Assembly (NCBI GenBank): GCA_035559815.1
Contig: DATMAT010000010.1
Location: forward strand, 1-64,000
Reading direction: 5' to 3'
DNA: 64,000 nt
Source of the DNA: Thermodesulfobacteriota bacterium
GTDB lineage: Bacteria > Desulfobacterota_D > UBA1144 > Nemesobacterales > CSP1-2
The translations under genes and the position numbers were made by a program. Shown piece after piece: positions 27,210-36,021 of the stretch. Within the stretch, counting starts at the first letter, position 1, and every line of letters starts with the position of its first letter. Below the pieces are notes generated by a model that saw only the letters and a program-made list of their open reading frames with translations, had not been told where the DNA came from and searched no databases.

Positions 27210-28676
27210 ATGGCCAGAACCTATGAATATGATGCAGTTGTGGTCGGTTCGGGACCGAATGGCCTCGCCGCCGCGATTACGCTGGCTCAGGCAGGCTTTT
27301 CTGTGCTGGTGTATGAGGCTAAGAGCACCGTAGGCGGGGGTACTCGCTCGGCCGAGCTGACCCTGCCTGGATTTGTCCACGACGTATGCTCCGCAATACA
27401 CCCCCTAGGAGTGGGCTCCCCTTTTTTCAGGTCCCTGCCACTTTCGCAGTACGGCCTTGAGTGGATTCATCCCATCGTTCCGCTCGCCCATCCCTTCGAT
27501 GACGGTAGAGCGGCGGTGCTCGAACGCTCGATTGACAAAACTTGTGAGACCTTAGACCAGGACGCCAATGCCTACCGAGACCTAATGGAGCCGCTCGTAT
27601 CCGACTGGGATAAGCTTGCCGATGGGTTACTTGGTCCGTTGCAGCTTCCGCATCATCCGATAGCGATGGTTCGCTTCGGCTTGAATGCGATCCAGTCAGC
27701 GAACGGCTTGGCAAGGAGGCTATTCAAGGGAAAACGAGCTCGTGGGCTTTTTGCCGGGTTGGCCGCGCATTCCATCATGCCGCTAGACCATATGATAACT
27801 GCCGCAATCGGGCTTGTTCTCGGAATCCTGGGACACGCCGTCGGCTGGCCTATGCCCCGGGGAGGGTCGCAGAAAATCGCAGATGCGCTTTCCGGATACC
27901 TACGTTCCCTCGGCGGAGAAATCATTACTAATACCTTAATCGAATCGATTGACGACTTACCGACTGCTCGTGCCATCCTACTCGACGTAACACCCCGCCA
28001 GTTGCTTAGGATGACCGGCCATCGCCTGCCGGCCGGATATCGTCGCAGGCTCGAGAGTTATCGCTACGGCCCGGGTGTATTCAAGGTTGATTTGGCACTA
28101 GACGGCCCTATTCCCTGGAAGGCAAAGGAATGTGCCGGTGCCGGAACCGTGCACTTGGGCGGGACGATTGATGAGATTGCAGCCGGTGAGCGCATGATGT
28201 GGGAAGGAAGGTATCCAGAGAGACCATACGTGTTAGTAGCCCAGCATAGCCTTTTTGACCCGTCCCGCGCCCCGGAGGGAAAGCACACCGTTTGGGCTTA
28301 CTGTCACGTTCCCAACGGCTCTACATTTGATATGACCGAGCGAATCGAAGCACAAATTGAACGGTTTGCACCAGGGTTTCGGGACCTTATACTGGCAAGA
28401 AGCACCAAGTCGCCGATAGAGTTTGAAGAATACAATCCCAATTATATAGGCGGCGACATAAATGGCGGTATACAGGACCTGAGGCAGCTTTTTACCCGGC
28501 CGGTAGCCCGGCTGGTACCCTATTCCACTCCCATCAAGGGACTCTACATCTGTTCCTCATCCACGCCTCCGGGCGGCGGTGTACACGGTATGTGCGGCTA
28601 TCATGCTGCGCGGGCCGCCCTTCGTGACGTTTTTCAGCATCGTGATTATAGAGCGTTAAAATTTTTCTCTTTGTGA
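27210..28676 (+). CDS. FAD-dependent oxidoreductase, phytoene-desaturase-like
   Basis: 488 residues. N-terminal Rossmann motif YDAVVVGSGPNGLAAAITLAQAGFSVLVYEAKSTVGGGTRS (about 7-47), with GxGxxG and the glutamate for ribose. The C-terminus GLYICSSSTPPGGGVHGMCGYHAARAALRD (about 447-476) is the second FAD-contact motif of carotenoid/amine-type oxidoreductases. The substrate is unknown: bacterial relatives range from carotenoid desaturases to poorly studied enzymes, and no other carotenoid gene is nearby. The gene looks richer in G+C than vapBC and is flanked by duplicated vapC 3' sequence, suggesting acquisition. The last four codons lie inside that repeat. No clear ribosome site. Confidence 0.85.
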   Translation: MARTYEYDAVVVGSGPNGLAAAITLAQAGFSVLVYEAKSTVGGGTRSAELTLPGFVHDVCSAIHPLGVGSPFFRSLPLSQYGLEWIHPIVPLAHPFDDGRAAVLERSIDKTCETLDQDANAYRDLMEPLVSDWDKLADGLLGPLQLPHHPIAMVRFGLNAIQSANGLARRLFKGKRARGLFAGLAAHSIMPLDHMITAAIGLVLGILGHAVGWPMPRGGSQKIADALSGYLRSLGGEIITNTLIESIDDLPTARAILLDVTPRQLLRMTGHRLPAGYRRRLESYRYGPGVFKVDLALDGPIPWKAKECAGAGTVHLGGTIDEIAAGERMMWEGRYPERPYVLVAQHSLFDPSRAPEGKHTVWAYCHVPNGSTFDMTERIEAQIERFAPGFRDLILARSTKSPIEFEEYNPNYIGGDINGGIQDLRQLFTRPVARLVPYSTPIKGLYICSSSTPPGGGVHGMCGYHAARAALRDVFQHRDYRALKFFSL

Positions 28677-28710
28677 CGATTTCCAAATTGTTACTCCGTT
28701 GTTAAAATAA
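28663..28710 (+). pseudogene. vapC 3'-end remnant
   Basis: In its own frame this encodes FSLCDDFQIVTPLLK then TAA, against FSRFDNLQVVNPLLK then TAA at the end of the intact vapC (26974-27021). 36 of 48 bases agree, and similarity goes on to 28767. It overlaps the stop of the FAD oxidoreductase in another frame. A TAA just upstream closes the frame, so only the tail survives. Confidence 0.75.
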
Positions 28711-29267
28711 ATCGGGAAAAGGGTCTGTTGTCCTAGTTCTTATCAATATGAAATGTAAATTGTGTTTAAACGAAAAATCCTTAAATAAACAACTGTTCCT
28801 TTTAAGATTTCTCACTACGTTCGAAATGACAATTCATATAGGTATGTTCCGAGATTTAAGCTGAGTTCTTTGTTATCATTCCTAGCGGATGAGAATCCGC
28901 TCATCCTGAGTCTAATCGAAGGATGGATAAATATGCCGAGTTCGCCCTTTGACTCCGCTCAGGACGAACGTGGTTATTGAATTGTTGCCCATTCATCCCG
29001 AGTTCCGAGCTTTAATGAAGTGTCTTTCCAGAACTAACTTGAGTGAGCTTCAGAGGAATCTTAACTCTGGGCATAAGTAAGGTTTCTGCATTCGAATCAA
29101 GGATGACAGAATATCTCTGGGCAAAACTCGTCCCAACATTGTCTGAAGCCTTAAATTTTGACTGTTACAGATTGACCTTTTTAATACTAGCCAGGATTTT
29201 GGCTATTTTAATCCTAAGCTCTATTGGAGCATTATAATTAGAACTCTCTCTGTTATAGCAAACTATT
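28711..29267. repeat. gene-free stretch with dispersed repeats
   Basis: 28711-28767 continues the vapC-tail duplication. About 28895-28985 is a 'cttcgac' family element (CTCATCCTGAGTCTAATCGA). A frame at 29043-29237 has no ribosome site or family features and is not called. Confidence 0.55.
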
Positions 29268-29756
29268 TCACCTAGGCAATTTGAGCGGTTTGGGGGACAC
29301 AACGATACCGTTATTATCGGCGTAGACGAACTCGCCCGGATGGAAAGTAACACCGCCAAAGGCAACCGGGATATTAAACTCTCCAACCCCGCGTTTTTCG
29401 GTTTTTAAGGGAATGGCATTAAGCGCCTTGACGCCAATATTCATTCCACGAATAGCATCCACATCGCGGATGCAGCCGTAGATTATAAACCCTTCCCAGC
29501 CGTTTTTTACTGCGGCTTCGGCGATCAAATCGCCCAAAAGAGCGCGCCGCAAAGAGCCTCCTCCGTCAACCACCATCACTTTGCCATGGCCAGGGGTAGA
29601 AGCGGTTTCCTTGACGACGGAGTTATCCTCGTAGCATTTAACGGTAACGACCTCTCCGCCAAAAGAGGCTTTACCGCCATAGTTGTTGAAGAGCGGCTCT
29701 ACCACTCGCACCAGGCCGGGATAGGCGTCGCATAGGTCGGGGGTTTGATACTCCAT
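29268..29756 (-). CDS. RraA-family protein (RraA or HMG/oxaloacetate aldolase)
   Basis: 162 residues, the usual length. TPDLCDAY at the N-terminus, [47 protein letters not shown] (about 56-102) and [29 protein letters not shown] are the family core; G-x-L-x-A-x-x-G-D and GxxRD form the metal/substrate site of the aldolases. Members are either RNase E inhibitors or class II 4-hydroxy-4-methyl-2-oxoglutarate/oxaloacetate aldolases. I cannot choose between these from sequence; a preserved metal site favours an enzyme. Single gene. Confidence 0.9.
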   Translation of the reverse strand: MEYQTPDLCDAYPGLVRVVEPLFNNYGGKASFGGEVVTVKCYEDNSVVKETASTPGHGKVMVVDGGGSLRRALLGDLIAEAAVKNGWEGFIIYGCIRDVDAIRGMNIGVKALNAIPLKTEKRGVGEFNIPVAFGGVTFHPGEFVYADNNGIVVSPKPLKLPR

Positions 29757-30232
29757 TTATTTTCCTTACCTCATTTTTATGAATGGCTAGTTCGGGATAA
29801 AGAGTCTACGACGACGAACGGATTAACAGTATTAACGAAATCCATTTTATTACAAGTGTGACTACCTTACAGAATAATTAGAAAGCAATAAATTCACTCC
29901 TGTAAAACAAGGCTTTTAGGCAGGTAAGAACGGTTTTTCCAAATCGAGTTTCCCCCTTTTATGTTTGCTGTGTAGGCGCTGTCCTAACCCTATTCATTCA
30001 AACAGGTATTCTACCCCCCTTGTATTTCCACCCTTACAAAGGGGGGAATCAAAGAGGGGTTGCTTCCTCTTTAATCTTTCATGAAGTCCCTTGATTTACC
30101 TCAGGTGAACCCCGCTAATCAATCTCTTATTTTGGACGAATTTGGCCCTGATTTTTTAAATAATCCGTTCAACGTAATTGCTGATTGTGAGAGCTCGGAA
30201 CGCTATACTATTACTCAAGCTACGTTTAAACA
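29757..30232. repeat. composite repeat (element B)
   Basis: 29874-30147 starts AATAATTAGAAA and ends CAATCTCTTATTTTGGAC, like element A at 3440-4016, with similar internal text (TTTTATGTTTGCTGTG, CTATTCATTCAAACA). Here without the nested 'cttcgac' insert. No gene. Confidence 0.6.
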
Positions 30233-30706
30233 ATGATAAGAAGCCCGAATCCCTTACTCCTAGCACTGTTTTCAGTCATGCTTACCATAATGGGGTTAAA
30301 TATCTCATCCGCAAAAGACATCCGGGATAAGGTTATTAACGAAACAATTCTGGATGAAGAGATCACCCGATTCTGTATTCAGTACTGCCAAGGAAACGAG
30401 CGGAAGGGTTATCTGGAGAGTTTAGTGATAGAGCCGATGAATGATAGCGGCCGATACCGGGTTGTGGGAAGAGCCTCTCTTCAAAACCGCCACGTCATTC
30501 GAGACCCGTTCGAGTTCGTGCTATACGACCATACCGTTATAGTGAATGCATTTGGAACGCTCGACCCGGATAATTGTGAATTACGCATTGATAATGCCTT
30601 TGTGGAGAACGACTTTCACGATATTTTTAAGACTTTGCTTCGAAATCATACCGACGTCATCGGAAGGGTGGAGAAAATTCCCGATTGCCGCCGGTTTCTG
30701 GAGTAA
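30233..30706 (+). CDS. unknown secreted protein
   Basis: 157 residues with a signal peptide: LLLALFSVMLTIMGLNISSAKD, probable cleavage after Ser-Ser-Ala near residue 28. Four cysteines (CIQYC near 46-50, DNC near 119, DC near 152) may form two disulfides in the periplasm. The core looks like a mixed alpha/beta domain (YRVVGRASLQNRHVIRDPFEFVLYDHTVIVNAFG). Not recognised. The next gene starts 15 bases downstream, so they are likely an operon. Confidence 0.65.
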   Translation: MIRSPNPLLLALFSVMLTIMGLNISSAKDIRDKVINETILDEEITRFCIQYCQGNERKGYLESLVIEPMNDSGRYRVVGRASLQNRHVIRDPFEFVLYDHTVIVNAFGTLDPDNCELRIDNAFVENDFHDIFKTLLRNHTDVIGRVEKIPDCRRFLE

Positions 30707-30720
30707 ACACTTTAACAGCA

Positions 30721-31101
30721 ATGCTCAGAAAAGACTTCGGCAATAACAATAGCGAATCAAATAAGTTAAGGGAAAACACGGTATTCCCGATAATTCAAAG
30801 AATCGTCACAGACTTGGAACAAGCGGGCTGGTATTGCGTCGTGGGCGATGAAATTCCTAACAAGGTTAAGCAAGGATTAGAGAATTCAACACACGCGGAT
30901 TCACCATATTGTTTCACCTCTCTGCAAATAGTGGACATAGAACACCGGCTGGTTCAATACGTTTATGTGTTTTTTCGGGATGAAACCATCCGCGTTATGG
31001 GCGATGAAAATTCTAGGATTAAAGAATTAATCGTCGAATTAAACCGGGCAAATGAAGAGTTAGAAAATGCGATAAGAGGGGTAATAGACCTGGGTGTCTG
31101 A
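30721..31101 (+). CDS. unknown cytoplasmic protein
   Basis: 126 residues from ATG 30721; a longer in-frame start at 30685 would overlap the previous gene by 22 bases. No signal or membrane segment. VFPIIQRIVTDLEQAGWYCVVGDEIPNKVKQGLE (about 16-49) and the charged C-terminal helix (IKELIVELNRANEELENAIRGVIDLGV) suggest a small alpha/beta domain with a coiled end. No family recognised. Probably co-transcribed with the secreted protein before it. Confidence 0.6.
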   Translation: MLRKDFGNNNSESNKLRENTVFPIIQRIVTDLEQAGWYCVVGDEIPNKVKQGLENSTHADSPYCFTSLQIVDIEHRLVQYVYVFFRDETIRVMGDENSRIKELIVELNRANEELENAIRGVIDLGV

Positions 31102-31478
31102 ATGTATTGATATTTGGAGTTTGGGCTTAATCCAGAACCCACTTCCCCCTGTCATCCCCGAATTATTTTTCGGGGATCCAGAATTAAATACTGGATTCCC
31201 CCTTGCCCGGGAATGACCGGTCGGGGGATTCTCACTCCCGGATCAAGGTCGAGGACAAGCTTCGTGGGAATGACTAACCAATTTGTTCAATAAAGCAGAT
31301 GGGAAAAGAATGTGCCGCCTTCTACCTAAAGTTTGTTTCGTCTTAAAATTGACAGAATCAGAAATTAGTGCTAAGTTTTCTTTAGTTTGCAGTAGTTCCA
31401 GTCTAATGAAGATGTCAATCTGAAATTAATCTTGAACCACTCGCATAACCAATACCACACAAAGGAGGTTGCTGAATC
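31102..31478. repeat. gene-free stretch: 'cattcccg' repeat and cold-shock leader
   Basis: 31148-31278 holds the inverted repeat family (GTCATCCCCGAATTATTTTT, GACCGGTCGGGGGATTCTCA). A TTGACA at 31349-31354 may be the -35 of the cold-shock gene, giving a leader of about 100 bases, long as usual for this family; its -10 is poor. Confidence 0.5.
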
Positions 31479-31688
31479 ATGGCAGAACGCGAAATTGGCA
31501 CTGTAAAGTGGTTCAATTCTACCAAGGGCTTTGGTTTTATTGAGCGCGCTAACAACAAAGACGTTTTCGTTCACTACAGTGAGATTAATGCTGCCGGCTA
31601 TCGTTCCCTGGAAGAGGGACAGCGGGTAGAATTCACCGTCGTTGACGGCCCAAAGGGTCCGCAAGCACAAAACGTCGTTAAAGCTTAG
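31479..31688 (+). CDS. cold-shock protein (CspA family)
   Basis: 69 residues, normal size, with a perfect AAAGGAGGT ribosome site. [16 protein letters not shown] contains RNP1 (K16GFGFIE) and DVFVHYSEI is RNP2 (about 28-36). It binds single-stranded RNA and acts as an RNA chaperone. A stem-loop terminator follows directly (31695-31726), so it is a single-gene unit. Confidence 0.96.
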   Translation: MAEREIGTVKWFNSTKGFGFIERANNKDVFVHYSEINAAGYRSLEEGQRVEFTVVDGPKGPQAQNVVKA

Positions 31689-31694
31689 TGAACA

Positions 31695-31733
31695 AAAAGT
31701 GCGTTGTGTCTTTTCAGCGCACTTTTCCCTTCC
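31695..31733 (+). terminator. rho-independent terminator of the cold-shock gene
   Basis: Nine-base stem AAAAGTGCG / CGCACTTTT (31695-31703 with 31718-31726), 14-base loop, followed by a pyrimidine-rich tract. Confidence 0.7.
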
Positions 31734-31825
31734 TCTTTTTTTCCTGCTTAAAAAAATTAGAGATTACATTTGTCCCAGGATTTTCAGCTTGATTAATCTA
31801 AGGCAGGCAATCCGAACCGGAGGAT

Positions 31826-32104
31826 CTACTTTGTCTTGTCTATATTCTTCGCCAGATTAATGTCGTTATCGGTTACTCCGCCCTGGCTGTGTGTGGAAAG
31901 GCTGAGAGTTACTTTGTTGTATTTAATCAAAATATCCGGATGGTGGTCCGCCTTTTCGGCAAGGATGGCAACCTTGTTCACAAAGGCCATAGCATCTACA
32001 AAATCTTTATGGGTATAGGTCTTGGCAATCTCATTCCCCTTCAACTGCCAGCCTTCTAGGTCCTTTAGTTTTTCCTTAATCTCTTTTTCCGATAGTACAG
32101 CCAT
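31826..32104 (-). CDS. phhB: 4a-hydroxytetrahydrobiopterin dehydratase
   Basis: 92 residues from ATG 32104, chosen by AAAAGGAGGTCGCAA directly upstream. LKDLEGWQL near 13-21, then EKADHHPDILIKYNKVTLSLSTHSQGGVTDNDINLA (about 50-85) with the catalytic His54-His55-Pro and His72. It dehydrates the 4a-carbinolamine of pterin; in bacteria without phenylalanine hydroxylase it often supports other pterin or molybdopterin functions. folK is nearby on the other strand. The ribosome site is inside a dispersed repeat (32111-32146). Confidence 0.93.
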   Translation of the reverse strand: MAVLSEKEIKEKLKDLEGWQLKGNEIAKTYTHKDFVDAMAFVNKVAILAEKADHHPDILIKYNKVTLSLSTHSQGGVTDNDINLAKNIDKTK

Positions 32105-32110
32105 TTGCGA

Positions 32111-32146
32111 CCTCCTTTTAACTTGAGAATTCTCTATGGCATGCAC
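32111..32146 (-). repeat. dispersed repeat carrying a Shine-Dalgarno (copy 3)
   Basis: Minus strand reads GTGCATGCCATAGAGAATTC then TCAAGTTAAAAGGAGG, the same pattern as at 18371-18408, again placed directly before a start codon. Confidence 0.65.
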
Positions 32147-32383
32147 CGGGTTACCGCTACATTGTCATTGCGAACGTCAGAAGGATGTGAAGAAATCTCT
32201 CTTTTTGCCATTGTTCACGAGATTGCTTCGTCACCATGCCTGTCCTGAGTTTATCGAAGGGTTCCTCGCAATGACACTTGAGGCAATATTATTACAAGTG
32301 CATACCCCCCTTGCCGCGGGGTTTTCGATTAGGTTAAATAAACGCCTTTGTATAGTCAAACTTTTATTCTTAAAATATTAGCA
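32147..32383. repeat. 'attgcgaacg' dispersed repeat
   Basis: About 32158-32280 is a single inverted element whose ends read CATTGTCATTGCGAACG and CCTCGCAATGACA, with a 'cctgagtttatcgaagg' core. No gene. Confidence 0.55.
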
Positions 32384-32884
32384 ATGGCATCGGCATTCAT
32401 AGGAATAGGCTCGAACCTGGGAAACAGGGTGGAGAACTGCCTCAAGGCCGTTCATGAAATTTCCGCCTTTGCCGGCATCTCCTCCGTATCCTCCTTGTAT
32501 GAGACCGAGCCGGTAGGCCGGGAAAACCAAGCTGATTTCATTAACTGTGTGGTAAAAGCCGAGACCGACCTCTCCCCTTCCGGTCTTCTGGTTTATCTTC
32601 AATCTATCGAGCATAAGTTTGGCAGGGCACCGGAAGAAAAATGGGGGCCCAGGATAATTGACCTCGATATTCTCCTTTATGATGACTCGATAATCGAGAC
32701 CGAGGAATTAACCATACCTCATCCGATGATGCATCTAAGAAGATTTGTCCTTTTACCCCTGAGCGAGGTCGCCCGAGACCTGGTTCACCCGGTTTTAAAT
32801 GTTCCTGTCTCGAAGCTACTGGACGACCTGAAAGACACAAAGCGTGTGGTAAGGCTGGGAGAGTTCGCCATAAAAAACGAATAG
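32384..32884 (+). CDS. folK: 6-hydroxymethyl-7,8-dihydropterin pyrophosphokinase
   Basis: 166 residues from ATG 32384. Full HPPK pattern: FIGIGSNLGNRVENC, SSLYETEPVGRENQADFINCVVKAET, LQSIEHKFGRAPEEKWGPRIIDLDILLYDD (with the RxxxDLDILL motif) and IPHPMMHLRRFVLLPLSEVA. It transfers pyrophosphate to hydroxymethyl-dihydropterin in folate synthesis. Other folate genes are not in the window. Confidence 0.95.
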   Translation: MASAFIGIGSNLGNRVENCLKAVHEISAFAGISSVSSLYETEPVGRENQADFINCVVKAETDLSPSGLLVYLQSIEHKFGRAPEEKWGPRIIDLDILLYDDSIIETEELTIPHPMMHLRRFVLLPLSEVARDLVHPVLNVPVSKLLDDLKDTKRVVRLGEFAIKNE

Positions 32885-33451
32885 GTATCCATCAGGTTTC
32901 GATTCCAGGCCTGAGTAGCAATCAACATAAGCTAATCACAAAAACACGATTAGTTGTTTTTAGATTCCCCACAGTTATTTCACACAAATCCACAGCTTGT
33001 CCACAAATCTAGGGCGTCTGCCCACAATTCTATTCACATGAAATAAAATAACGGCTCCGCATAGATTACAGTGATAACAATAGGTTAAGCATAAAACCTA
33101 GCATGGACATTAAATTAAGTGGGTAAGTCCTTGCTACCGGGTTTGATGTTTATCCACAGGGCACTAACCAAAGTTAAAAACTGTAATAATCAAAATTTAA
33201 TTTGTCAGACAGGGTTGGAATAAATTAGGGTTTCCCGATAGATTCCTAATGCTGTCATTCTGAACCGAAGGTGAAGAATCTCAAAAGTATAGACTCTTCG
33301 CTCCAGAGTGACGGTTAGACAGCTAACATTGTCCGTTAGATGTGACTAGCTGAGGCAGTGTCTTTTTGGTTAAATACTGGTTATTACAGTTTAAACAAGT
33401 TTATCTTTTATAGATCGAGGACGGAAGTTTTATCTGGCCGGTACCATAGCT
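32885..33451. other. gene-free stretch with DnaA-box cluster and dispersed repeat
   Basis: The left half has same-orientation DnaA-box-like sites at 32965, 32986, 32997, 33018 and 33150 (see separate entry). From about 33170 to 33400 lies a long repeat whose second copy is at 52895-53255. Confidence 0.6.
32965..33158 (+). promoter_or_regulatory. cluster of DnaA-box-like sites
   Basis: One consensus box TTATCCACA at 33150-33158, and four near-boxes ending in CCACA: TTCCCCACA (32965), AAATCCACA (32986), TTGTCCACA (32997), CTGCCCACA (33018). Steps between the first four are 21, 11 and 21 bases, in helical phase and all in one direction. An AT-rich run follows (about 33170-33210). Candidate origin, or DnaA titration or control site. 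Confidence 0.5.
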
Positions 33452-35278
33452 CTAATTAGTTATTTTTAAGATAAACTGTGCATCCTTAACCATAGGTTCA
33501 CTAAGAGAGGTTCTGAGGGCCTTTTGGGCGTTTTCCCTGGCTTTGTCCCTCTCCCCGAAGCGCATGTATAGCTTTGCCAGCACCAGATATGCCCTTCCAA
33601 ACTTAGGATAAATCCTCACTGTTCTTTGGAGATATTGCTCCGCCTTTTTGTAGGCGGAAGGATCCCCGTTATCCCCTCTTATTACATAAATCACCCCTAG
33701 GTGATAGTATGACCTCCAATAGCTTGGGTCAAGATTTATAGCTTTGATGAACCATCTTTCGGCATTCACAAGGTCTCCTTTGATCCCATATACAATACCG
33801 ATGTTACTGGAGGCTCGAGCTTTCTGTCTCCTATTGTTGCTTTCTTTGGCATTAAGGGCCAGTATATATTCACCGAGCGCTTCATCTAGCTTCCCGGCCT
33901 CTTGTAGGGCTGCTCCATAGTTCAGATGGGGAAGAAATTCATCCGGAGAGCTTTTTGTAGCATCTTCCCAAAGACTCAGGTTATCTCTCCAGACGCTTTG
34001 TCTGTCTACCGTGTAAAACAGATAGGAAAGAAGGATAACCGTGCTAATCACCCAGACTACTCTTTGATCCTTAAACCATTTACCTCCAAGGAATATTAAA
34101 TATCCCAGCAGCATGCAGTAGCCTGCTGAGGGAACGTACAGATATCTCTCAGCAAGGGGCGTAGCGGCGATGAAGGAGACGGCGATGATTAAAGAGGGGG
34201 CGATAGTGATAAAAATCCACAAGAGGGAGAAGGCAATCAGTCCCTTTTTCCTCTTTATGGATATATAGCTTGCCACACCGGAAAGGAAAAAGATAAGAAC
34301 TGAGGAGAATAAATATTTAAACCCACCCGGCACCTTCCCAATAAATGCATTAAAGTCAAAGGGGAAAACCAGCTCCTTTATGTAGAAGGCATAAGAATTT
34401 AGCAGGATTTTTAAAACTCCCCAATAATGAAAACCGTGGTCGACTGTGTCCTGTATTCTCCCCGCAGATATTTGGGGGATGGTTACGAAGCCCCTTCCCC
34501 TCAGGTATACGAAGGCAAAGACCAGTATCAGACATAGGGCGTATTTCAATAAATTGACCCGGCTTTTATACCTGCCGCTAACCAGGTCAAAGGCTAGTGC
34601 AGCGACCGGAAAGGCAACGGCTACTTCCTTGGAAAACAGGGAAAGAACGAGGGAAAGTATCACCAATACCAAGAATCCCAATTTCCGATAAGAAAGCATG
34701 TAGAAAATAAACGCCAAGAAAAAAAACAGGCCGCATAAGACATCTGTCCTACCGGCTACCCAGGAGACAGACTCTACATGCATTGGGTGAAAGGCAAAAA
34801 GAAGGGATGATAAAAAGGCAATGCTTTCTTTTCTCTCTACCCCGAATTCCTTGAGAAGAAGAAGAGCCATAAAATAAAATAGCACCGTGGCAGTCGAGTT
34901 GAACACAAGGTTGCTCAGGTGAAAGCCAAATGGTGATAAACCCCACACATTTCTATCCACATACATCGACGTATAAACCATCGGACGAAAATATCCGACC
35001 CTTTTTACCTTTCTATCTTTGGGGATGAGGAGTGAGGAGGGATGAAATCTCTTAAAGGCATTATAGTTTTGCTGTATAACCACCACATCGTCCCAGACAA
35101 ACCCGTTCTTAAGAGACGGGAGGAATACCAGGAACGAGACGAAAAAGAGAAAAATCGCCACAAACCCCTTGTGATTCAATATAGATTTAATTCTTCCGAC
35201 CCTTTCCTGGTTGGGAGTTAGCTCGGCTTCGGGGGATACTGGCTTTCTGACATGCTTCGATTTCTTATTCTTACCCAT
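33452..35278 (-). CDS. TMTC-like membrane protein with TPR repeats
   Basis: 608 residues from ATG 35278 (a TTG two codons earlier is possible). A basic N-terminus is followed by about ten membrane segments (about 38-430). NGFVWDD near 58-64 and FHPMHVESVSWVAGRTDVL (about 164-182) are the conserved luminal/periplasmic motifs of the TMTC/DUF1736 group, GT-C-fold O-mannosyltransferase-like proteins. The C-terminal 170 residues have three to four TPR units (EFLPHLNYGAALQEAGKLDEALGEY and so on). Function in bacteria is unknown; protein or lipid glycosylation at the periplasmic face is the best guess. Confidence 0.85.
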   Translation of the reverse strand: MGKNKKSKHVRKPVSPEAELTPNQERVGRIKSILNHKGFVAIFLFFVSFLVFLPSLKNGFVWDDVVVIQQNYNAFKRFHPSSLLIPKDRKVKRVGYFRPMVYTSMYVDRNVWGLSPFGFHLSNLVFNSTATVLFYFMALLLLKEFGVERKESIAFLSSLLFAFHPMHVESVSWVAGRTDVLCGLFFFLAFIFYMLSYRKLGFLVLVILSLVLSLFSKEVAVAFPVAALAFDLVSGRYKSRVNLLKYALCLILVFAFVYLRGRGFVTIPQISAGRIQDTVDHGFHYWGVLKILLNSYAFYIKELVFPFDFNAFIGKVPGGFKYLFSSVLIFFLSGVASYISIKRKKGLIAFSLLWIFITIAPSLIIAVSFIAATPLAERYLYVPSAGYCMLLGYLIFLGGKWFKDQRVVWVISTVILLSYLFYTVDRQSVWRDNLSLWEDATKSSPDEFLPHLNYGAALQEAGKLDEALGEYILALNAKESNNRRQKARASSNIGIVYGIKGDLVNAERWFIKAINLDPSYWRSYYHLGVIYVIRGDNGDPSAYKKAEQYLQRTVRIYPKFGRAYLVLAKLYMRFGERDKARENAQKALRTSLSEPMVKDAQFILKITN

Positions 35279-35502
35279 TGTCAAGCGAACAAGACAAGTC
35301 TATATCATATTAAAATAGGCACTGCAACCTTCATAAATTTCACTGTAAGGTTCCATATCTAGCCCCGCTCTCCTTTTAAAACATTTTGATACCTCGCCCC
35401 TTTGCCCAGGCCGTAGAAACGCCTAAGCCCCAGATAGCACAAAAGTACTATAGATTCCTGGTTTCAGCAGTAGAGATAATTGCGTTCAAGGAGATGAAAA
35501 CA

Positions 35503-36021
35503 ATGAGAAAAATAATTTTACATCTCATCCTTTTTTGCATCATGATTCCGCCTTTCACCGGAATTAGCAGAGCGGGAAACTCGGAATCAAAATGCAACTC
35601 GGAACACGAGCAATGCACAGAATCCTGTGAGCGGAAGCATAGCACGCCTAAATACGACGTATGGGGAAAATCGAGGAAAGAATCGGAGATAACCAGGGGG
35701 AGAAGAGAAAAATGCAAGGATCAATGTCTAGCTCTCAAGGATTTTTGCCTGGAACGGAAAAGAAAGCTCGAGGATGCCGAGAAGGTGCAGAAAGAACTGG
35801 AAAATGAAATCGAGGAAACAGAGGAGTATCCCGGCGATGATACATTTTCTGAATATCCTGTGCACTCATCCGATACTAATATCTACAAATGGACGGACAA
35901 GGATGGAGTGATTCATATAACAAATAAAATTGATTCCATCCCTACTGAGTACCTAGAGCAAGTTGAGCACGGCACAAATGAGGAAAGTAAGATTATTAAG
36001 GGCGAAAGTGAATCGGATTAA
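35503..36021 (+). CDS. secreted DUF4124-domain protein
   Basis: 172 residues from ATG 35503, chosen by AAGGAGA eight bases before it; upstream in-frame ATGs add 39 residues in front of the signal. Signal peptide about 1-25 (ILHLILFCIMIPPFTGISRAG). The middle has six cysteines in pairs (CNSEHEQCTESC ... CKDQCLALKDFC, about 31-84) and then a coiled, acidic stretch. The C-terminal NIYKWTDKDGVIHITNKIDSIP is a DUF4124 domain, a short motif frequent in envelope proteins. Role unknown. Confidence 0.8.
   Translation: MRKIILHLILFCIMIPPFTGISRAGNSESKCNSEHEQCTESCERKHSTPKYDVWGKSRKESEITRGRREKCKDQCLALKDFCLERKRKLEDAEKVQKELENEIEETEEYPGDDTFSEYPVHSSDTNIYKWTDKDGVIHITNKIDSIPTEYLEQVEHGTNEESKIIKGESESD

Noticed and set aside
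29043-29237. 64-residue plus-strand frame
   Set aside because: No ribosome site, no family pattern, in repeat-derived intergenic DNA.
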